A DNA stretch of 64,000 nucleotides from Candidatus Neomicrothrix sp. UBA2983 (GTDB lineage: Bacteria > Actinomycetota > Acidimicrobiia > Acidimicrobiales > MedAcidi-G1). Under the pieces are notes generated by a model that searched no databases, was not told where the DNA came from, and worked only from the letters and a program-made list of their open reading frames with translations. Below are positions 49,962 through 59,191 of this stretch, piece by piece. Where the stretch lies: assembly GCA_002346745.1 (NCBI GenBank), contig DEAL01000019.1:13154-77153 (forward strand), read 5' to 3'. The stretch's first letter is position 1; every line of letters begins with the position of its first letter. Position numbers and translations under genes: made by a program.

Positions 49962-51394
49962 GCTGTGGCTTCCGATCCGGGCAGCACAACCGAGCGCCAC
50001 CAGGCCAGCCGTTCCGGCGCCACCTTGGCGCCGACGGTCGGCTCGAAGCGGTCGCCACCACCCGGGGAGGGGTCGACGTCTAGGCCCGCGCCACGTGCCG
50101 CGGCGACGGCCGCCCCGAGGGCGGTCGCCTCGACGACCGGATGGCGGACGACGGGTCGGGCCAGCACGTCGGCGAGGATGGCACAGAAGGCGTCGCTTCG
50201 GGCCAGACCGCCGTCCACTGGCAATGCCACGTCCCCGCCGACCCCGTGGGCGGCCACCACCAGGTCGGCGACCTCGCGCATCCGGAACGCCACCCCCTCC
50301 AGCACCGCCCGGGCCACCTGCGCCGCCGTGGTCGTGTCGGTGCGGCCATGCACCGCCACCGTCGCCGCCGGGTCGTCGTAGGGGGTGCCGAGGCCGTGAA
50401 GCGCCGGCAGCACCGCAACCCCGCCGGCGTCCGGCACCGACCCGGCCAGCGACGCCACCTCCTCCACTGAGCCAGCCAACCCCTGACCGACCGCCCACGG
50501 CAGCATCTCGCCGGCACTGCGCACCATCCCCTCGGCGGCGAACAGGGTCCGCCCCCCCGACGAGGACAGCAGCATCGGCATCAGCCCCGACCCGAGGTCC
50601 ATCGCCTCGCCGGTGGCGACCATCAGCACACCTGACGTGCCCAACGTGGCCTTCCAGGCCCCGGGCGCCTCGGCCCCGTGGGCGAACATCCCGGCCTGCT
50701 GGTCGGCGACGACCGCCCCCAGCGGCGATTCGATCCCGAGGGCAGACACCGTGCCCAGCGGCCCCATGGTGTCGCAGAGGTCCGGGAAGAAACCGCGCGG
50801 CAGACCCATGTGGGCGGCCAGCGGCTCGTTCCAGCGGGACGTGTCGAACACGTCCAGGCAGCCCGACGACCAGGCACACGACCGGTCGGTCACGTGCAGG
50901 CCGCCGGCCAGGCGCGCCACGAGGAACGAGTCGAGCGTCCCCCAGGCCAGCTCGCCGGCCCCGACCCGCTGCCGTCCGTCGTCGAGCCCGTCCACGACCG
51001 CCTCCAACTTGGCCGCCGCGGCGATCGGGAACACCGGGAACCCGGCGTCCCGCAGCTCGACCGCCCGCCCGGTGCCCCGCAGGTCGTTCCACACCACCAT
51101 CGGCGCCACCGGTCGGCCCGTCGACCGCTCCCACACCACCACGCTCGAGCGTTGCGTCGTCACCCCCACCGACGCCACGTCGGCGGGTGAGCGGCCGGCC
51201 GACGACAGCGCCGACGCCACGGCTTCGCCCACGGCTGACCACACCGCCCCGGCGTCCTGCTCGACGCGGTCCGGCGCCGGACGCGAACTCGCCAGGAGCA
51301 CCTGGCCGGCACCCACCGGCCGCAGTTCGCGGTCCACCAGCAGCGCACGGGCGCTCGACGTCCCCACGTCGAGCCCCAGCAGCAGGTCCGCCAC
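49958..51394 (-). CDS. FGGY-family carbohydrate kinase
   Basis: A 478-residue sugar/polyol kinase. It has the N-terminal ATPase motif LLLGLDVGTSSARALLVD, QRSSVVVWE and PMVVWNDLRGTGRA in the first half, and LGTSGVLMVATGE, LPALHGLGTPYDDPAA and DGGLARSDAFCAILADVL in the second. Overall it is glycerol/xylulose-kinase-like; the substrate is unknown. It lies between an FAD oxidase (18 bases upstream) and the alkyl sulfatase-like gene. It would phosphorylate the alcohol or polyol freed by the sulfatases, which is inference. Confidence 0.85.
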   Translation of the reverse strand: MADLLLGLDVGTSSARALLVDRELRPVGAGQVLLASSRPAPDRVEQDAGAVWSAVGEAVASALSSAGRSPADVASVGVTTQRSSVVVWERSTGRPVAPMVVWNDLRGTGRAVELRDAGFPVFPIAAAAKLEAVVDGLDDGRQRVGAGELAWGTLDSFLVARLAGGLHVTDRSCAWSSGCLDVFDTSRWNEPLAAHMGLPRGFFPDLCDTMGPLGTVSALGIESPLGAVVADQQAGMFAHGAEAPGAWKATLGTSGVLMVATGEAMDLGSGLMPMLLSSSGGRTLFAAEGMVRSAGEMLPWAVGQGLAGSVEEVASLAGSVPDAGGVAVLPALHGLGTPYDDPAATVAVHGRTDTTTAAQVARAVLEGVAFRMREVADLVVAAHGVGGDVALPVDGGLARSDAFCAILADVLARPVVRHPVVEATALGAAVAAARGAGLDVDPSPGGGDRFEPTVGAKVAPERLAWWRSVVLPGSEATA

Positions 51395-51412
51395 GTCCAG
51401 TCCCCGACCGGC

Positions 51413-52819
51413 TCAGGCGTCGGGCAGCAGGTTGCCCGGATTCATCAGCCCCGCCGGGTCCACCGCCCCCTTGACCGTGCGCAGCAGGTCTATGCCCGCC
51501 ACGCCTAGGTCGTGCACGAGGTGCTGCAGGCGTACCCGGCCGATCCCGTGGTGGTGGGCGATACCGCCGCCGTGCCGGGCCGTGGCCGCCATCGCGGCGT
51601 CCCAGCAGGCCCAGTAGGCGTCCTGGAGGTCGTCGGGCTCACCGGCGGCAGCGAACGTGAAGTACAGGTTCACGCCGGTCCGGTAGGCGTGCGAGCTGTG
51701 CGCCGACACGGCCACCACGCCCTCGACGGCCGACACGTCGGCGATCACGGCGTCGTAGATCTCCTCCACCCTCGTCCACGGGCCCGACACCTCGATCGTG
51801 TCGACCACGAGGCCGCCCTCGAACAGCTCCTCCCACGACGGCACCTGGTTGCGGTGCCCGAACCAGTGCTCGGCCGCCGCCGCGTCGGCCGGGGTGAGCC
51901 CGCCCTCGGCGGCCAGCGCATCGACCGCGGCCAACTCGGCCTCGACCCGGCCCGCCGGACCCTCGTGGCACATCAGCAGCAGGCCCTGCCCCTTGATCGA
52001 CCACTCCCGGAACGTGCGGCGGGCCTCCCGGGCGTCGTACTGGCGGACCACCGGCGGCAGCCAGCCGTCCTGCAGGATCCGGCGCTGCACATCGAGGCCA
52101 GCGGCCAGCGACGGCACGTGGAACGCCCGCCACGCCCGCGCCTCCGGCCGGCGGCGCAGCGCCAGCGTCACGCCGGTGACGATCCCCATCGTCCCCTCGG
52201 CACCGAGGAACAGGTGCCGCAGGTCCGGGCCCGCCGATGCCCGGGGCGCCTGCCCCAACTCGACCAGCGAGCCGTCCGGCAGCACCACCTCGAGGGCGTA
52301 CACCATGTCCTCGATGCTCCCGTAGGCCGTCGAGAACTGGCCCGCCGCCCGCGTCGACACCCAGCCGCCCACCGAGCTCACGGCGATCGACTGCGGCCAG
52401 TGGCCGATCGTGAGGCCCCGCTCGGCGACGGCCTCCTCGGCGACCAGGCCGTTCACGCCGGCGTCGAACGACGCCGTCAGGTTCACCTCGTCGATCCTGC
52501 GGACATTGTCCATCGATGACAGGTCCACCAGTAGGGTGCCGGCGTCGGGCAGGACCCCGCCACACACGCCACTCCCCAGACCGAACGGCACCACGGCCAC
52601 CCCGGCGGCGGCGGCCAGGCGAACCACCTCCTGGACCTCGGCGGTGGAGACCGGCCGGACCACCGCTCCGGGCCGTCCCTCGAACACGCCACGCCAGGCC
52701 CGCAGGTGGCTAAGCACCCAGTAGTCGTGCCGCCGGTCCGCGACCCCGGCGTCGTCCACCACGACCCGGTCGTCGCCGAGTACCCGGCGCAGCCCATTCA
52801 GCAGTTCCGCTTCGAGCAC
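51413..52819 (-). CDS. FAD-binding oxidase, alkyldihydroxyacetonephosphate synthase-like
   Basis: A 468-residue PCMH-type flavoprotein. The FAD-binding loop is PFGLGSGVCGGVLPD, followed by IGHWPQSIAVSSVGGWVSTRAAGQFSTAYGSIEDMV. The C-terminal motif IAHHHGIGRVR, a triple His near the active site, is typical of alkylglycerone-phosphate synthase-type members rather than of glycolate oxidases. It ends VDPAGLMNPGNLLPD. It may make or break an ether bond, or oxidise a hydroxyacid. It is second in the sulfatase operon, 19 bases after the arylsulfatase. Confidence 0.82.
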   Translation of the reverse strand: MLEAELLNGLRRVLGDDRVVVDDAGVADRRHDYWVLSHLRAWRGVFEGRPGAVVRPVSTAEVQEVVRLAAAAGVAVVPFGLGSGVCGGVLPDAGTLLVDLSSMDNVRRIDEVNLTASFDAGVNGLVAEEAVAERGLTIGHWPQSIAVSSVGGWVSTRAAGQFSTAYGSIEDMVYALEVVLPDGSLVELGQAPRASAGPDLRHLFLGAEGTMGIVTGVTLALRRRPEARAWRAFHVPSLAAGLDVQRRILQDGWLPPVVRQYDAREARRTFREWSIKGQGLLLMCHEGPAGRVEAELAAVDALAAEGGLTPADAAAAEHWFGHRNQVPSWEELFEGGLVVDTIEVSGPWTRVEEIYDAVIADVSAVEGVVAVSAHSSHAYRTGVNLYFTFAAAGEPDDLQDAYWACWDAAMAATARHGGGIAHHHGIGRVRLQHLVHDLGVAGIDLLRTVKGAVDPAGLMNPGNLLPDA

Positions 52820-52838
52820 CGTCAGTCCTCCCGCGTCC

Positions 52839-55166
52839 TCACTGAACCGCCATGCCGGCCCGCAGTTCGGCTGCGGTGACGGCCGCCCGGGTGACCTCGT
52901 CGAGGTCGCCCAACTGCTGGATCGTGACGTCGATGACGGTGGCGGTGCAGGGGAAACGGTGCGGGTACGGGCCCACGGGTGCGCCCGTGTCGATCCCGAC
53001 GTCGAAGGTCTCGCCGCTCATGGAGATCAGCACCGGGATGGTCCGTTCGATGCGACCCGACGCAACCGGCTCGTCGTCCACAAAGAGGTGTGCGGTCCCG
53101 CCCTTCCCAAAGCCACCGTCGTAGTCGAACAGCAACCGCACCCGGTGCTCCCCGGGACCCAGCGGGTCGGGGGCCGCCACCGTCCAGCGCTCGTGTCCGT
53201 AGAGGTTGTAGTGGTACGTGGGGCGCCCCCCGTCCAGGTAGAGCGTCCAGCCGTTGAGGTTGCCGCCGTGGCAGACCACCACGCCCTCCGGAAGTCCGTC
53301 CTCGCCCACCATCAGGCGGGCCACCAGGTCGAACGAACGGTTCTTCAGGTTGATGACCGAACGCTCCGGCATCCGGACGTGGTCGGCGGTGTAGGTGGCC
53401 GTTCGTCGTCCGGCCAGCGGTGATGGCGGCCGGGACTCCCGGGGCAGCCGCATGCCCGGGTCGCGCAGCGGGTAGACGCCATTCCGTCGTGCCTCGGCGT
53501 CGAACAATTCCTGCATCCGGGCCAGGCGCTCCGGCTGCTCGTCGGCCAGATCGTGTCCCTGCGAGAAGTCCGACTCCAGATTGTAGAGCTCCCAACGCTC
53601 CTGGGGACCGTCGAACGGCCGGCTCTCCATGCGGATCCACGGCACCCGGCCGTGGAAGCAGGACGCCAAATAGCCGTCGTGGTAGATGCCCCGGTTGCCG
53701 AGGATCTCGAAGTACTGCGTCCGGTGCGTGCTGGGGGCGTCCGGGTCGTCGAACGAATACGCCATCGAAGTGCCGTCGAAGGGCGCCTGCGGGATTCCGT
53801 CCACCTCGGTCGGGGGCTCCACCCCGGCAGCCTCCAGGATCGTGGGCATCACGTCGGTCACGTGGTGGAACTGAGTGCGGAGCCCGCCGGCGTCTCGGAT
53901 CCGCTGCGGCCAAGAGACGGCCAGCCCGTTGCGGGTGCCGCCCAGGTGCGAGGCCACCTGCTTCATCCACTGGAAGGGTGCATCCTGCGCCCAGGCCCAT
54001 CCCACGTTGTAATGGCACTCGCAGGCGGCGGTCCCGAAGTCGTCCATGTGCTCGAGCAGCCACTCGGGGTCCTCGTGCACGCCGTTCTGGAACGACGGTG
54101 CAGACCAGGCTCCGTGGACGGTGCCCTCGGCCGACGCACCGTTGTCGCCGGTGATGTAGAAGAACAGCGTGTCCTGCCACTCGCCCAGGTCCTCGAGAGC
54201 ATCGACCAGGCGCCCCACGTGGTGGTCGGTATGCGCCAGAAAGGCGCAGAACACCTCCATCAGGCGCGACGCCACCGGCTTGTAGCGGTCCGGGTACTCC
54301 TCCCACGAGGGGATCTCGTCGGGGCGGGGCGTGTTGACCGTATCCGGCGGAATCACGCCCAATTCCAGCTGCCGGGCGTGGATCTCGTTGCGAAGGGCGT
54401 CCCAGCCGGCGTCGAACCGGCCGCGGAACCGGTATCGCCAGTCGTCGGGCACCTGCAGGGGCGTGTGGACGGCGCCAGGCGCCAGGTAGCACAGGAACGG
54501 CCGGTCGGGGCGGTGCGCCTTGGAGCGTCGGATCCATCGGATCGCCTGGTCCACCAGGTCCTCGGTCAGGTGGTAGTCGGAGCGCCCCACGTATGGCTCG
54601 ATCGGGGTGGTCTGGTCGTAGAGCGCCGGCTCGAACTGCGACACCTCGCCGCCCAGGAACCCATAGAAGCGGTCGAACCCCAGGCCCGTCGGCCATCGGT
54701 CGAACGGGCCGGACGGGCCGGTCTCCCACACGGGGGTGACGTGGGCCTTGCCGAACATACCGGTTGCGTAGCCGTTCCGGCCCAGCACTCGGGCAACCGT
54801 GGCGGCCTCCGCCGGGATCACCGAGTCGTAGCCAGGGTAGGAGTTGGCTGTCTCGGTGATGGAGCCCATGTGGACAGCGTGGTGATTGCGGCCCGTCAGC
54901 AGCGCCGCCCGGGTGGGGGTACACAGTGCGGTGGTGTGGAACTGGTTGTACCGCAGTCCCTCGGCCGCCACCCGGTCACAGGTGGGCGTCGGCACCGGTC
55001 CGCCGAACGTGGAGAACGAACCGAATCCGACGTCGTCCAGCATGACCACCACCACGTTGGGGGCACCGTCCGGTGCCCGATCCAGTTCTAGTGGTGCGCC
55101 CACCGAGTCGGTGAAGAGCCGCTGGATCCGCCGGTCGGCTGCCCCAGGTGGGGACGGTTCCTCCAT
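52839..55166 (-). CDS. Arylsulfatase (type I, formylglycine-dependent)
   Basis: A 775-residue sulfatase. The formylglycine motif is CTPTRAALLTGR (CxPxR...TG); the Cys needs conversion by a sulfatase-modifying enzyme not seen here. Metal ligands are in VVVMLDDVGFG and in ITGDNGA. A C-terminal domain of about 200 residues (NGWTLYLDGGRPTYHYNLYG..., FDYDGGFGKGGTAHLFVDDE) is the beta-sandwich seen in the large arylsulfatases. No signal peptide is seen, so it may act in the cytoplasm. It is the first gene of a four-gene operon with an FAD oxidase, an FGGY kinase and an alkyl sulfatase-like gene. Confidence 0.9.
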   Translation of the reverse strand: MEEPSPPGAADRRIQRLFTDSVGAPLELDRAPDGAPNVVVVMLDDVGFGSFSTFGGPVPTPTCDRVAAEGLRYNQFHTTALCTPTRAALLTGRNHHAVHMGSITETANSYPGYDSVIPAEAATVARVLGRNGYATGMFGKAHVTPVWETGPSGPFDRWPTGLGFDRFYGFLGGEVSQFEPALYDQTTPIEPYVGRSDYHLTEDLVDQAIRWIRRSKAHRPDRPFLCYLAPGAVHTPLQVPDDWRYRFRGRFDAGWDALRNEIHARQLELGVIPPDTVNTPRPDEIPSWEEYPDRYKPVASRLMEVFCAFLAHTDHHVGRLVDALEDLGEWQDTLFFYITGDNGASAEGTVHGAWSAPSFQNGVHEDPEWLLEHMDDFGTAACECHYNVGWAWAQDAPFQWMKQVASHLGGTRNGLAVSWPQRIRDAGGLRTQFHHVTDVMPTILEAAGVEPPTEVDGIPQAPFDGTSMAYSFDDPDAPSTHRTQYFEILGNRGIYHDGYLASCFHGRVPWIRMESRPFDGPQERWELYNLESDFSQGHDLADEQPERLARMQELFDAEARRNGVYPLRDPGMRLPRESRPPSPLAGRRTATYTADHVRMPERSVINLKNRSFDLVARLMVGEDGLPEGVVVCHGGNLNGWTLYLDGGRPTYHYNLYGHERWTVAAPDPLGPGEHRVRLLFDYDGGFGKGGTAHLFVDDEPVASGRIERTIPVLISMSGETFDVGIDTGAPVGPYPHRFPCTATVIDVTIQQLGDLDEVTRAAVTAAELRAGMAVQ

Positions 55167-55344
55167 CCGCCCAGTCCATCACGCGGATGGTCCCCTGCCC
55201 AAGGCGCCGACGCCCATTCTGCCTGCCGAGTCGCACCTCCAAGAGGACTCGTGACGGGCCCCGGTCCAGGGGTCGTCGTATGGCTCCGTCGCTGGCCAGA
55301 ATGGTGGTTGGCCTCGAGGTACCCCGACGCAGGAGCGACATCCA

Positions 55345-56805
55345 ATGAACCAGATCGGATACACCGGCGACGGCCAGAACCAGTGGTACCCGTTCATGGA
55401 CCGGTCCGCCCCGTCCACCGTCGACGGCGTCCTCCAGAATCCCGCCGTCGTACCCGTCCGCGACGCCGACCCGCTGCCCGAAGGGGCACGGTTCGTCGTC
55501 GTGGGCGCCGGCATCCACGGCCTCTCCAGCGCGTACCACCTCGCCATGGAGCTCGAGCGCTCCGGCAAGGGCAAGGGGTCCGACGTCGTCCTCATCGACA
55601 AGGCCGGCCCTGGCGCCGGCGCCACAGGCCTGGCCTGTGGCTGCGTGCGGAACTTTTACATGACCGGCGCCCTGCACGCGATCCTGCGGGCCAGCGTCGA
55701 GGTGTGGGAGTCCGATCCGATCAACTTCGGCTTCCAGCAGGTGGGCTACGTGTCCATCGGCGAGGAGAACCAGGCCGAGGACTATGCCCGGTTGCACGCC
55801 TCCCAGAACGAAAGCGGCTACCCGTCCGACCTCTACACCGGTACCGACGCCCACCGGTTCCTCAAGGGGCTGTGGCCCGACTTCAAGACCGGGAACTGCG
55901 ACGTCGTGCTCCACGAGCACCGCTCCGGCTACGCCGGCACCCACATAGTGATGTGGGGCCTCGACCAGAAGTGCCGCCAGTGGGGCGTCCGGCGCGTCTA
56001 CGGCACCGCCGTCACCGGCTACCAGATGGACGGCGGCTCGGTCGCGGCCGTCGAGACCACCTCAGGCACGATCAGGTGCGACCAGGTCGTCGTCGGCGCC
56101 GGCGCCTGGACCCCGCAGCACTGGACGTGGCTGGGCGGCCCGTCCAACCTCGACGTCCACTACCCCGACGGCCACGTCGAGGCTGGCAAGGACCTGTGGA
56201 CCTACTGGCGGCTCCTCGAGGGCGAGGTCTACCTGCCGTCTGGCGTCGACTACCGCACCGCTGACGGGAAGGACGCCCCGGTACTCCACGTCGAACTCAT
56301 GAACACCCCCGTCTACGGCGACGACGGCGAGATGATCCAGGACCACGTGTACACCTACACGCGGTACGCCGCCGAGCGGGTCGGCGCCCCCGGCCTGCAG
56401 GGCGGCACCATCCCGATCCCCATCGGCAGCGCCGCCGAGGTCGAGCCCTACGGGCACCTCAACGACCTGTACCAGGCCGACGACTGGTTCCCCGAGTACT
56501 ACTGCAAGACCCTCGGGATGCTCTTCGAGCGCTTCGAGGGTCTCGAGCCGTTCTACAAACAGCGTCGCAACGGCGGCATCGGCGCCTTCACCGCCGACAA
56601 CGTGCCGATCTTCGACTTCGTCGCCGACAACGCCTGGGTGATCGCCGACTCCAACCACGGCTTCAAGATGATCGGCGTCGGCAAGCTGACCGCCCAACTG
56701 CTCGTCCACGACGACATGCCGTTCGAGCTCAAGCCGTTCGGATTCGACCGTTACGCCAGCGGCGGCACCTTCGGCGACCGCAACTCGAACTGCCCCTGGG
56801 TCTGA
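55345..56805 (+). CDS. DAO-family FAD-dependent oxidoreductase (sarcosine oxidase/dehydrogenase-like)
   Basis: A 486-residue flavoprotein. The dinucleotide motif is FVVVGAGIHGLSSAYHLA (about residues 50-67). GATGLACGCVRNFYMTG follows, then the second FAD-binding region VVVGAGAWTPQHW. Near the C terminus it has GGIGAFTADNVPIFDFV and SNHGFKMIGVGKL. It probably oxidises an N-methyl or secondary amine. The ATG has AGGAGCG before it and is divergent from the arylsulfatase operon. A 22-codon ORF (55280-55348) ends on its ATG, but nothing supports its translation. Confidence 0.85.
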   Translation: MNQIGYTGDGQNQWYPFMDRSAPSTVDGVLQNPAVVPVRDADPLPEGARFVVVGAGIHGLSSAYHLAMELERSGKGKGSDVVLIDKAGPGAGATGLACGCVRNFYMTGALHAILRASVEVWESDPINFGFQQVGYVSIGEENQAEDYARLHASQNESGYPSDLYTGTDAHRFLKGLWPDFKTGNCDVVLHEHRSGYAGTHIVMWGLDQKCRQWGVRRVYGTAVTGYQMDGGSVAAVETTSGTIRCDQVVVGAGAWTPQHWTWLGGPSNLDVHYPDGHVEAGKDLWTYWRLLEGEVYLPSGVDYRTADGKDAPVLHVELMNTPVYGDDGEMIQDHVYTYTRYAAERVGAPGLQGGTIPIPIGSAAEVEPYGHLNDLYQADDWFPEYYCKTLGMLFERFEGLEPFYKQRRNGGIGAFTADNVPIFDFVADNAWVIADSNHGFKMIGVGKLTAQLLVHDDMPFELKPFGFDRYASGGTFGDRNSNCPWV

Positions 56806-56839
56806 GCGGCCGGTCTGGGACGGCGAGGGGCAGGCGGCC

Positions 56840-57649
56840 GTGAACACGTATGTCGCGTCCCTGTCGATGTACGACTGGCCGGAGGTGCGCGACGAGGTCG
56901 ACGCCCTTTGGTCGGCGATCGGTGCGCGGCTGAGCGACGCCGGGGTCGACGCCCCTGAGGCGCTGACCCGTACCGATCGGTTCGACGACCTGTGGACCCA
57001 CCCCGGCCTGCTGGTCGGGCAGGCCTGCGGCCTCAACGTGGCCGAAGGCCTGGTCGGCCGGGTCGAGGTGCTGGGTGCCCTCGACTACGGCGTCGAGGGG
57101 TGCGAGCCCGGCGACTACCGGTCGGTGCTGGTCTGCCGGGCCGGTGACGCCCCCGACGCCGGTGGCGACCTCGCCGACTTCCGGGGCCGCCGGGTGGCGT
57201 TCAACGGCCGCATGTCGTGGTCGGGCCACGGCTCGCTCATGGCGACCGTCGCCCCGTTGGCCGAGGCCGGCCGCTTCTTCGGCGAGTGCCACGAGACCGG
57301 CACCCACCGTGACTCGATCCGCCTCGTCGCCGGAGGCGGGGCGGACGTGGCGGCGATCGACGCCGTGGCTTGGCACCTGGCCCTAGACCACGAGCTCGCC
57401 GTCGACGAACTGCGGGTGTTCGGTCACACCGACCCGACCCCGGCGCCGCCCTTGATCACCGGTTGGGCCCATGGGCACCTCGTCGCCACCGTCAACGAGG
57501 CGGTGTCCGCCGCCGTCGCCGGTCTCGGCCCCGAGGTCCGACGCCCACTCGACCTCTACGGCTACCGGGTGCGCCCCGCGGCCGACTACGAGGTCATTGC
57601 CGATCGCCTCGCCGCCGCTGTAGCCGCGGGCTACCCGACCGTCGCCTGA
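56840..57649 (+). CDS. PhnD-like (phosphate/phosphonate ABC substrate-binding) domain protein, apparently cytoplasmic
   Basis: A 269-residue protein with the periplasmic-binding type 2 fold of the PhnD/SsuA-like group: GQACGLNVAEGL, DYRSVLVCRAGD, FRGRRVAFNGRMSWSGHGSLMATVAPL and GGGADVAAIDAVAWHLA. It has no signal peptide or lipobox, and no ABC permease or ATPase is nearby. It could be an intracellular binding or sensor protein for a small anion or amine. GAGGGGCAG precedes the GTG start, 34 bases after the DAO-family gene. Confidence 0.75.
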   Translation: MNTYVASLSMYDWPEVRDEVDALWSAIGARLSDAGVDAPEALTRTDRFDDLWTHPGLLVGQACGLNVAEGLVGRVEVLGALDYGVEGCEPGDYRSVLVCRAGDAPDAGGDLADFRGRRVAFNGRMSWSGHGSLMATVAPLAEAGRFFGECHETGTHRDSIRLVAGGGADVAAIDAVAWHLALDHELAVDELRVFGHTDPTPAPPLITGWAHGHLVATVNEAVSAAVAGLGPEVRRPLDLYGYRVRPAADYEVIADRLAAAVAAGYPTVA

Positions 57650-57671
57650 CGACGGGCCGGCGGTCCGCTCC

Positions 57672-57677
57672 TACACT
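57672..57677 (+). promoter_or_regulatory. Probable -10 element of the FAD oxidoreductase gene at 57701
   Basis: TACACT, nine bases before the ATG of a five-codon leader ORF and 23 bases before the GTG at 57701. Confidence 0.35.
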
Positions 57678-57686
57678 CGGCGGCCC

Positions 57687-57704
57687 ATGGGGGACCGGAC
57701 GTGA
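57687..57704 (+). CDS. Putative five-codon leader ORF
   Basis: ATG-GGG-GAC-CGG-ACG-TGA (MGDRT), whose TGA overlaps the GTG of the next gene as GTGA. It is arranged like the leader ORFs at ctaA and serS, though the -10 spacing is nine bases rather than six to seven. Confidence 0.3.
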   Translation: MGDRT

Positions 57705-59140
57705 CCGAGGCGCTCGTCGCCGAGCTGCGCGACGCCCTCGGGCCGCGGGGCTGGCTGGATCCGGCCGACGCCGGCTCGGTGCTGACCGGCTGGCGCAAGG
57801 CCTACTCGGGCACGCCGGTGCTCGTCGCCAGGCCCGACACCGTCGAGGCCGTCCGGGCCGTCGTGCGCGCCTGCGCCGACCACGCCGCCGCCGTGGTCAC
57901 CCAGGGTGGCAACACCGGCCTCTCCGGCGGTTCGGTGCCGATCGACGACCTGCCCGACGGCCGGCCGTCGGTCCTGCTGCTCACCACCCGCCTGAACCGG
58001 ATCGAGTCGGTCGACTCCGACCGGTTCACCGCCACCGTCCAGGCCGGTTGCACCATCGAGCAGGTCCAGCAGGCCGCCGCCGCCGTCGACCGGCAGCTGG
58101 CCATGGACTGGGGTGCCCGCGGCACCGCCACCGTCGGCGGGGCGATCGCCACCAACGCCGGCGGCCTCAACGTCCTGCGGTACGGCAACACCCGCCGCCA
58201 CGTCCTCGGCGTCGAGGCCGTGCTGGCCGACGGCCGGGTCTTCGACGGCCTGCGTGCCCTGCGCAAGGACAACACCGGGTACGACCTCAAGCAGCTCTTC
58301 ATCGGCGCCGAGGGCACGCTCGGCGTGGTCACCCGTGCCGTGCTCGAACTCGAGCCGGCGCTGGCGCACCACCGCACCCTGTTCGCGGCACTCACCGGCC
58401 TCGACCGCGTCACCGACCTGTACGGCCTGGCCCGCTCGATCGACGTCGGCGGGCTCGTCGCCTTCGAGCTGGTGCCCGAGATGGGCGTGGCCGCCGCCGT
58501 CGACGTCCTCGGCATCACCCGCCCGATCGACACTCGGGCCGAGTGGTACCTGATGGCCCGGTTCAGCGGCAGCGAGCCGGTCACCGACACGGTCACCCGG
58601 TTCCTCTCGGCGGCCGCCGACCGCGGCTGGGTCGCCGACGCCGTCGTGGCCGAGACCGCCGCCCAGGAGGCCAACCTCTGGCTGCTTCGGGACGAGCTCC
58701 CCCCGGGGACCCTCATCGACTCGAAGGGGGCCAAGTTCGACGCCGCCGTCCCGATCGACCGGATCCCCGAGTTCCAGCGCGGCGTCGAGGCCGTTGCCGC
58801 CCGGGTCTGCGGGCCGGAGGCGGTCGTGTTCTCGTTCGGCCACCTCGGCGACGGCAACCTGCACGTCTACGTGCTGCCGTCCCTCGAGCACGGCGGGAGG
58901 CTCGCCCCCGACCTGGTCGCCGCCGTCACCGCCGAGGTCGACGGCCTCATCTGGGACCTGGGCGGCACGATCAGCGCCGAGCACGGCATCGGCCAGGACC
59001 TGCTCGGCCGCCTGACCGGCCAGAAGTCCCAGGTGGAGTTCGACCTGCTGCGGGCCGTCAAGGCCGCCCTGGACCCGACCGACCTCTTCAACCCCGGCAA
59101 GGGCGCCCAGGCGATCGCACACAGCACCCGCCTCGACTGA
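57701..59140 (+). CDS. FAD-binding oxidoreductase, glycolate oxidase/D-2-hydroxyacid dehydrogenase type
   Basis: A 479-residue GlcD-like flavoprotein. The FAD loop is VTQGGNTGLSGGSVPI, with ATVGGAIATNAGGLNVLRYGNTR and LRKDNTGYDLKQLFIGAEGTLGVVT. The metal/substrate part is FSFGHLGDGNLHVYVLP and SAEHGIGQDLLGRL, where the two His motifs match the D-2-hydroxyglutarate/D-lactate dehydrogenase group. It ends DLFNPGKG. The GTG start is set by the GTGA overlap with a short leader ORF. The hydroxyacid it oxidises is not known. Confidence 0.87.
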   Translation: MTEALVAELRDALGPRGWLDPADAGSVLTGWRKAYSGTPVLVARPDTVEAVRAVVRACADHAAAVVTQGGNTGLSGGSVPIDDLPDGRPSVLLLTTRLNRIESVDSDRFTATVQAGCTIEQVQQAAAAVDRQLAMDWGARGTATVGGAIATNAGGLNVLRYGNTRRHVLGVEAVLADGRVFDGLRALRKDNTGYDLKQLFIGAEGTLGVVTRAVLELEPALAHHRTLFAALTGLDRVTDLYGLARSIDVGGLVAFELVPEMGVAAAVDVLGITRPIDTRAEWYLMARFSGSEPVTDTVTRFLSAAADRGWVADAVVAETAAQEANLWLLRDELPPGTLIDSKGAKFDAAVPIDRIPEFQRGVEAVAARVCGPEAVVFSFGHLGDGNLHVYVLPSLEHGGRLAPDLVAAVTAEVDGLIWDLGGTISAEHGIGQDLLGRLTGQKSQVEFDLLRAVKAALDPTDLFNPGKGAQAIAHSTRLD

Positions 59141-59191
59141 ACGAGTTCGCGGTCAGCCCTCGGCCGCCCCGAAGGCGCCGTCTGGGGCCGG

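Noticed and set aside
55280..55348. 22-codon ORF (MAPSLARMVVGLEVPRRRSDIQ) ending on the ATG of the DAO-family gene
   Set aside because: It shows the ATGA overlap but has neither a ribosome-binding site nor a -10 element at leaderless distance; the downstream gene has its own AGGAG site.
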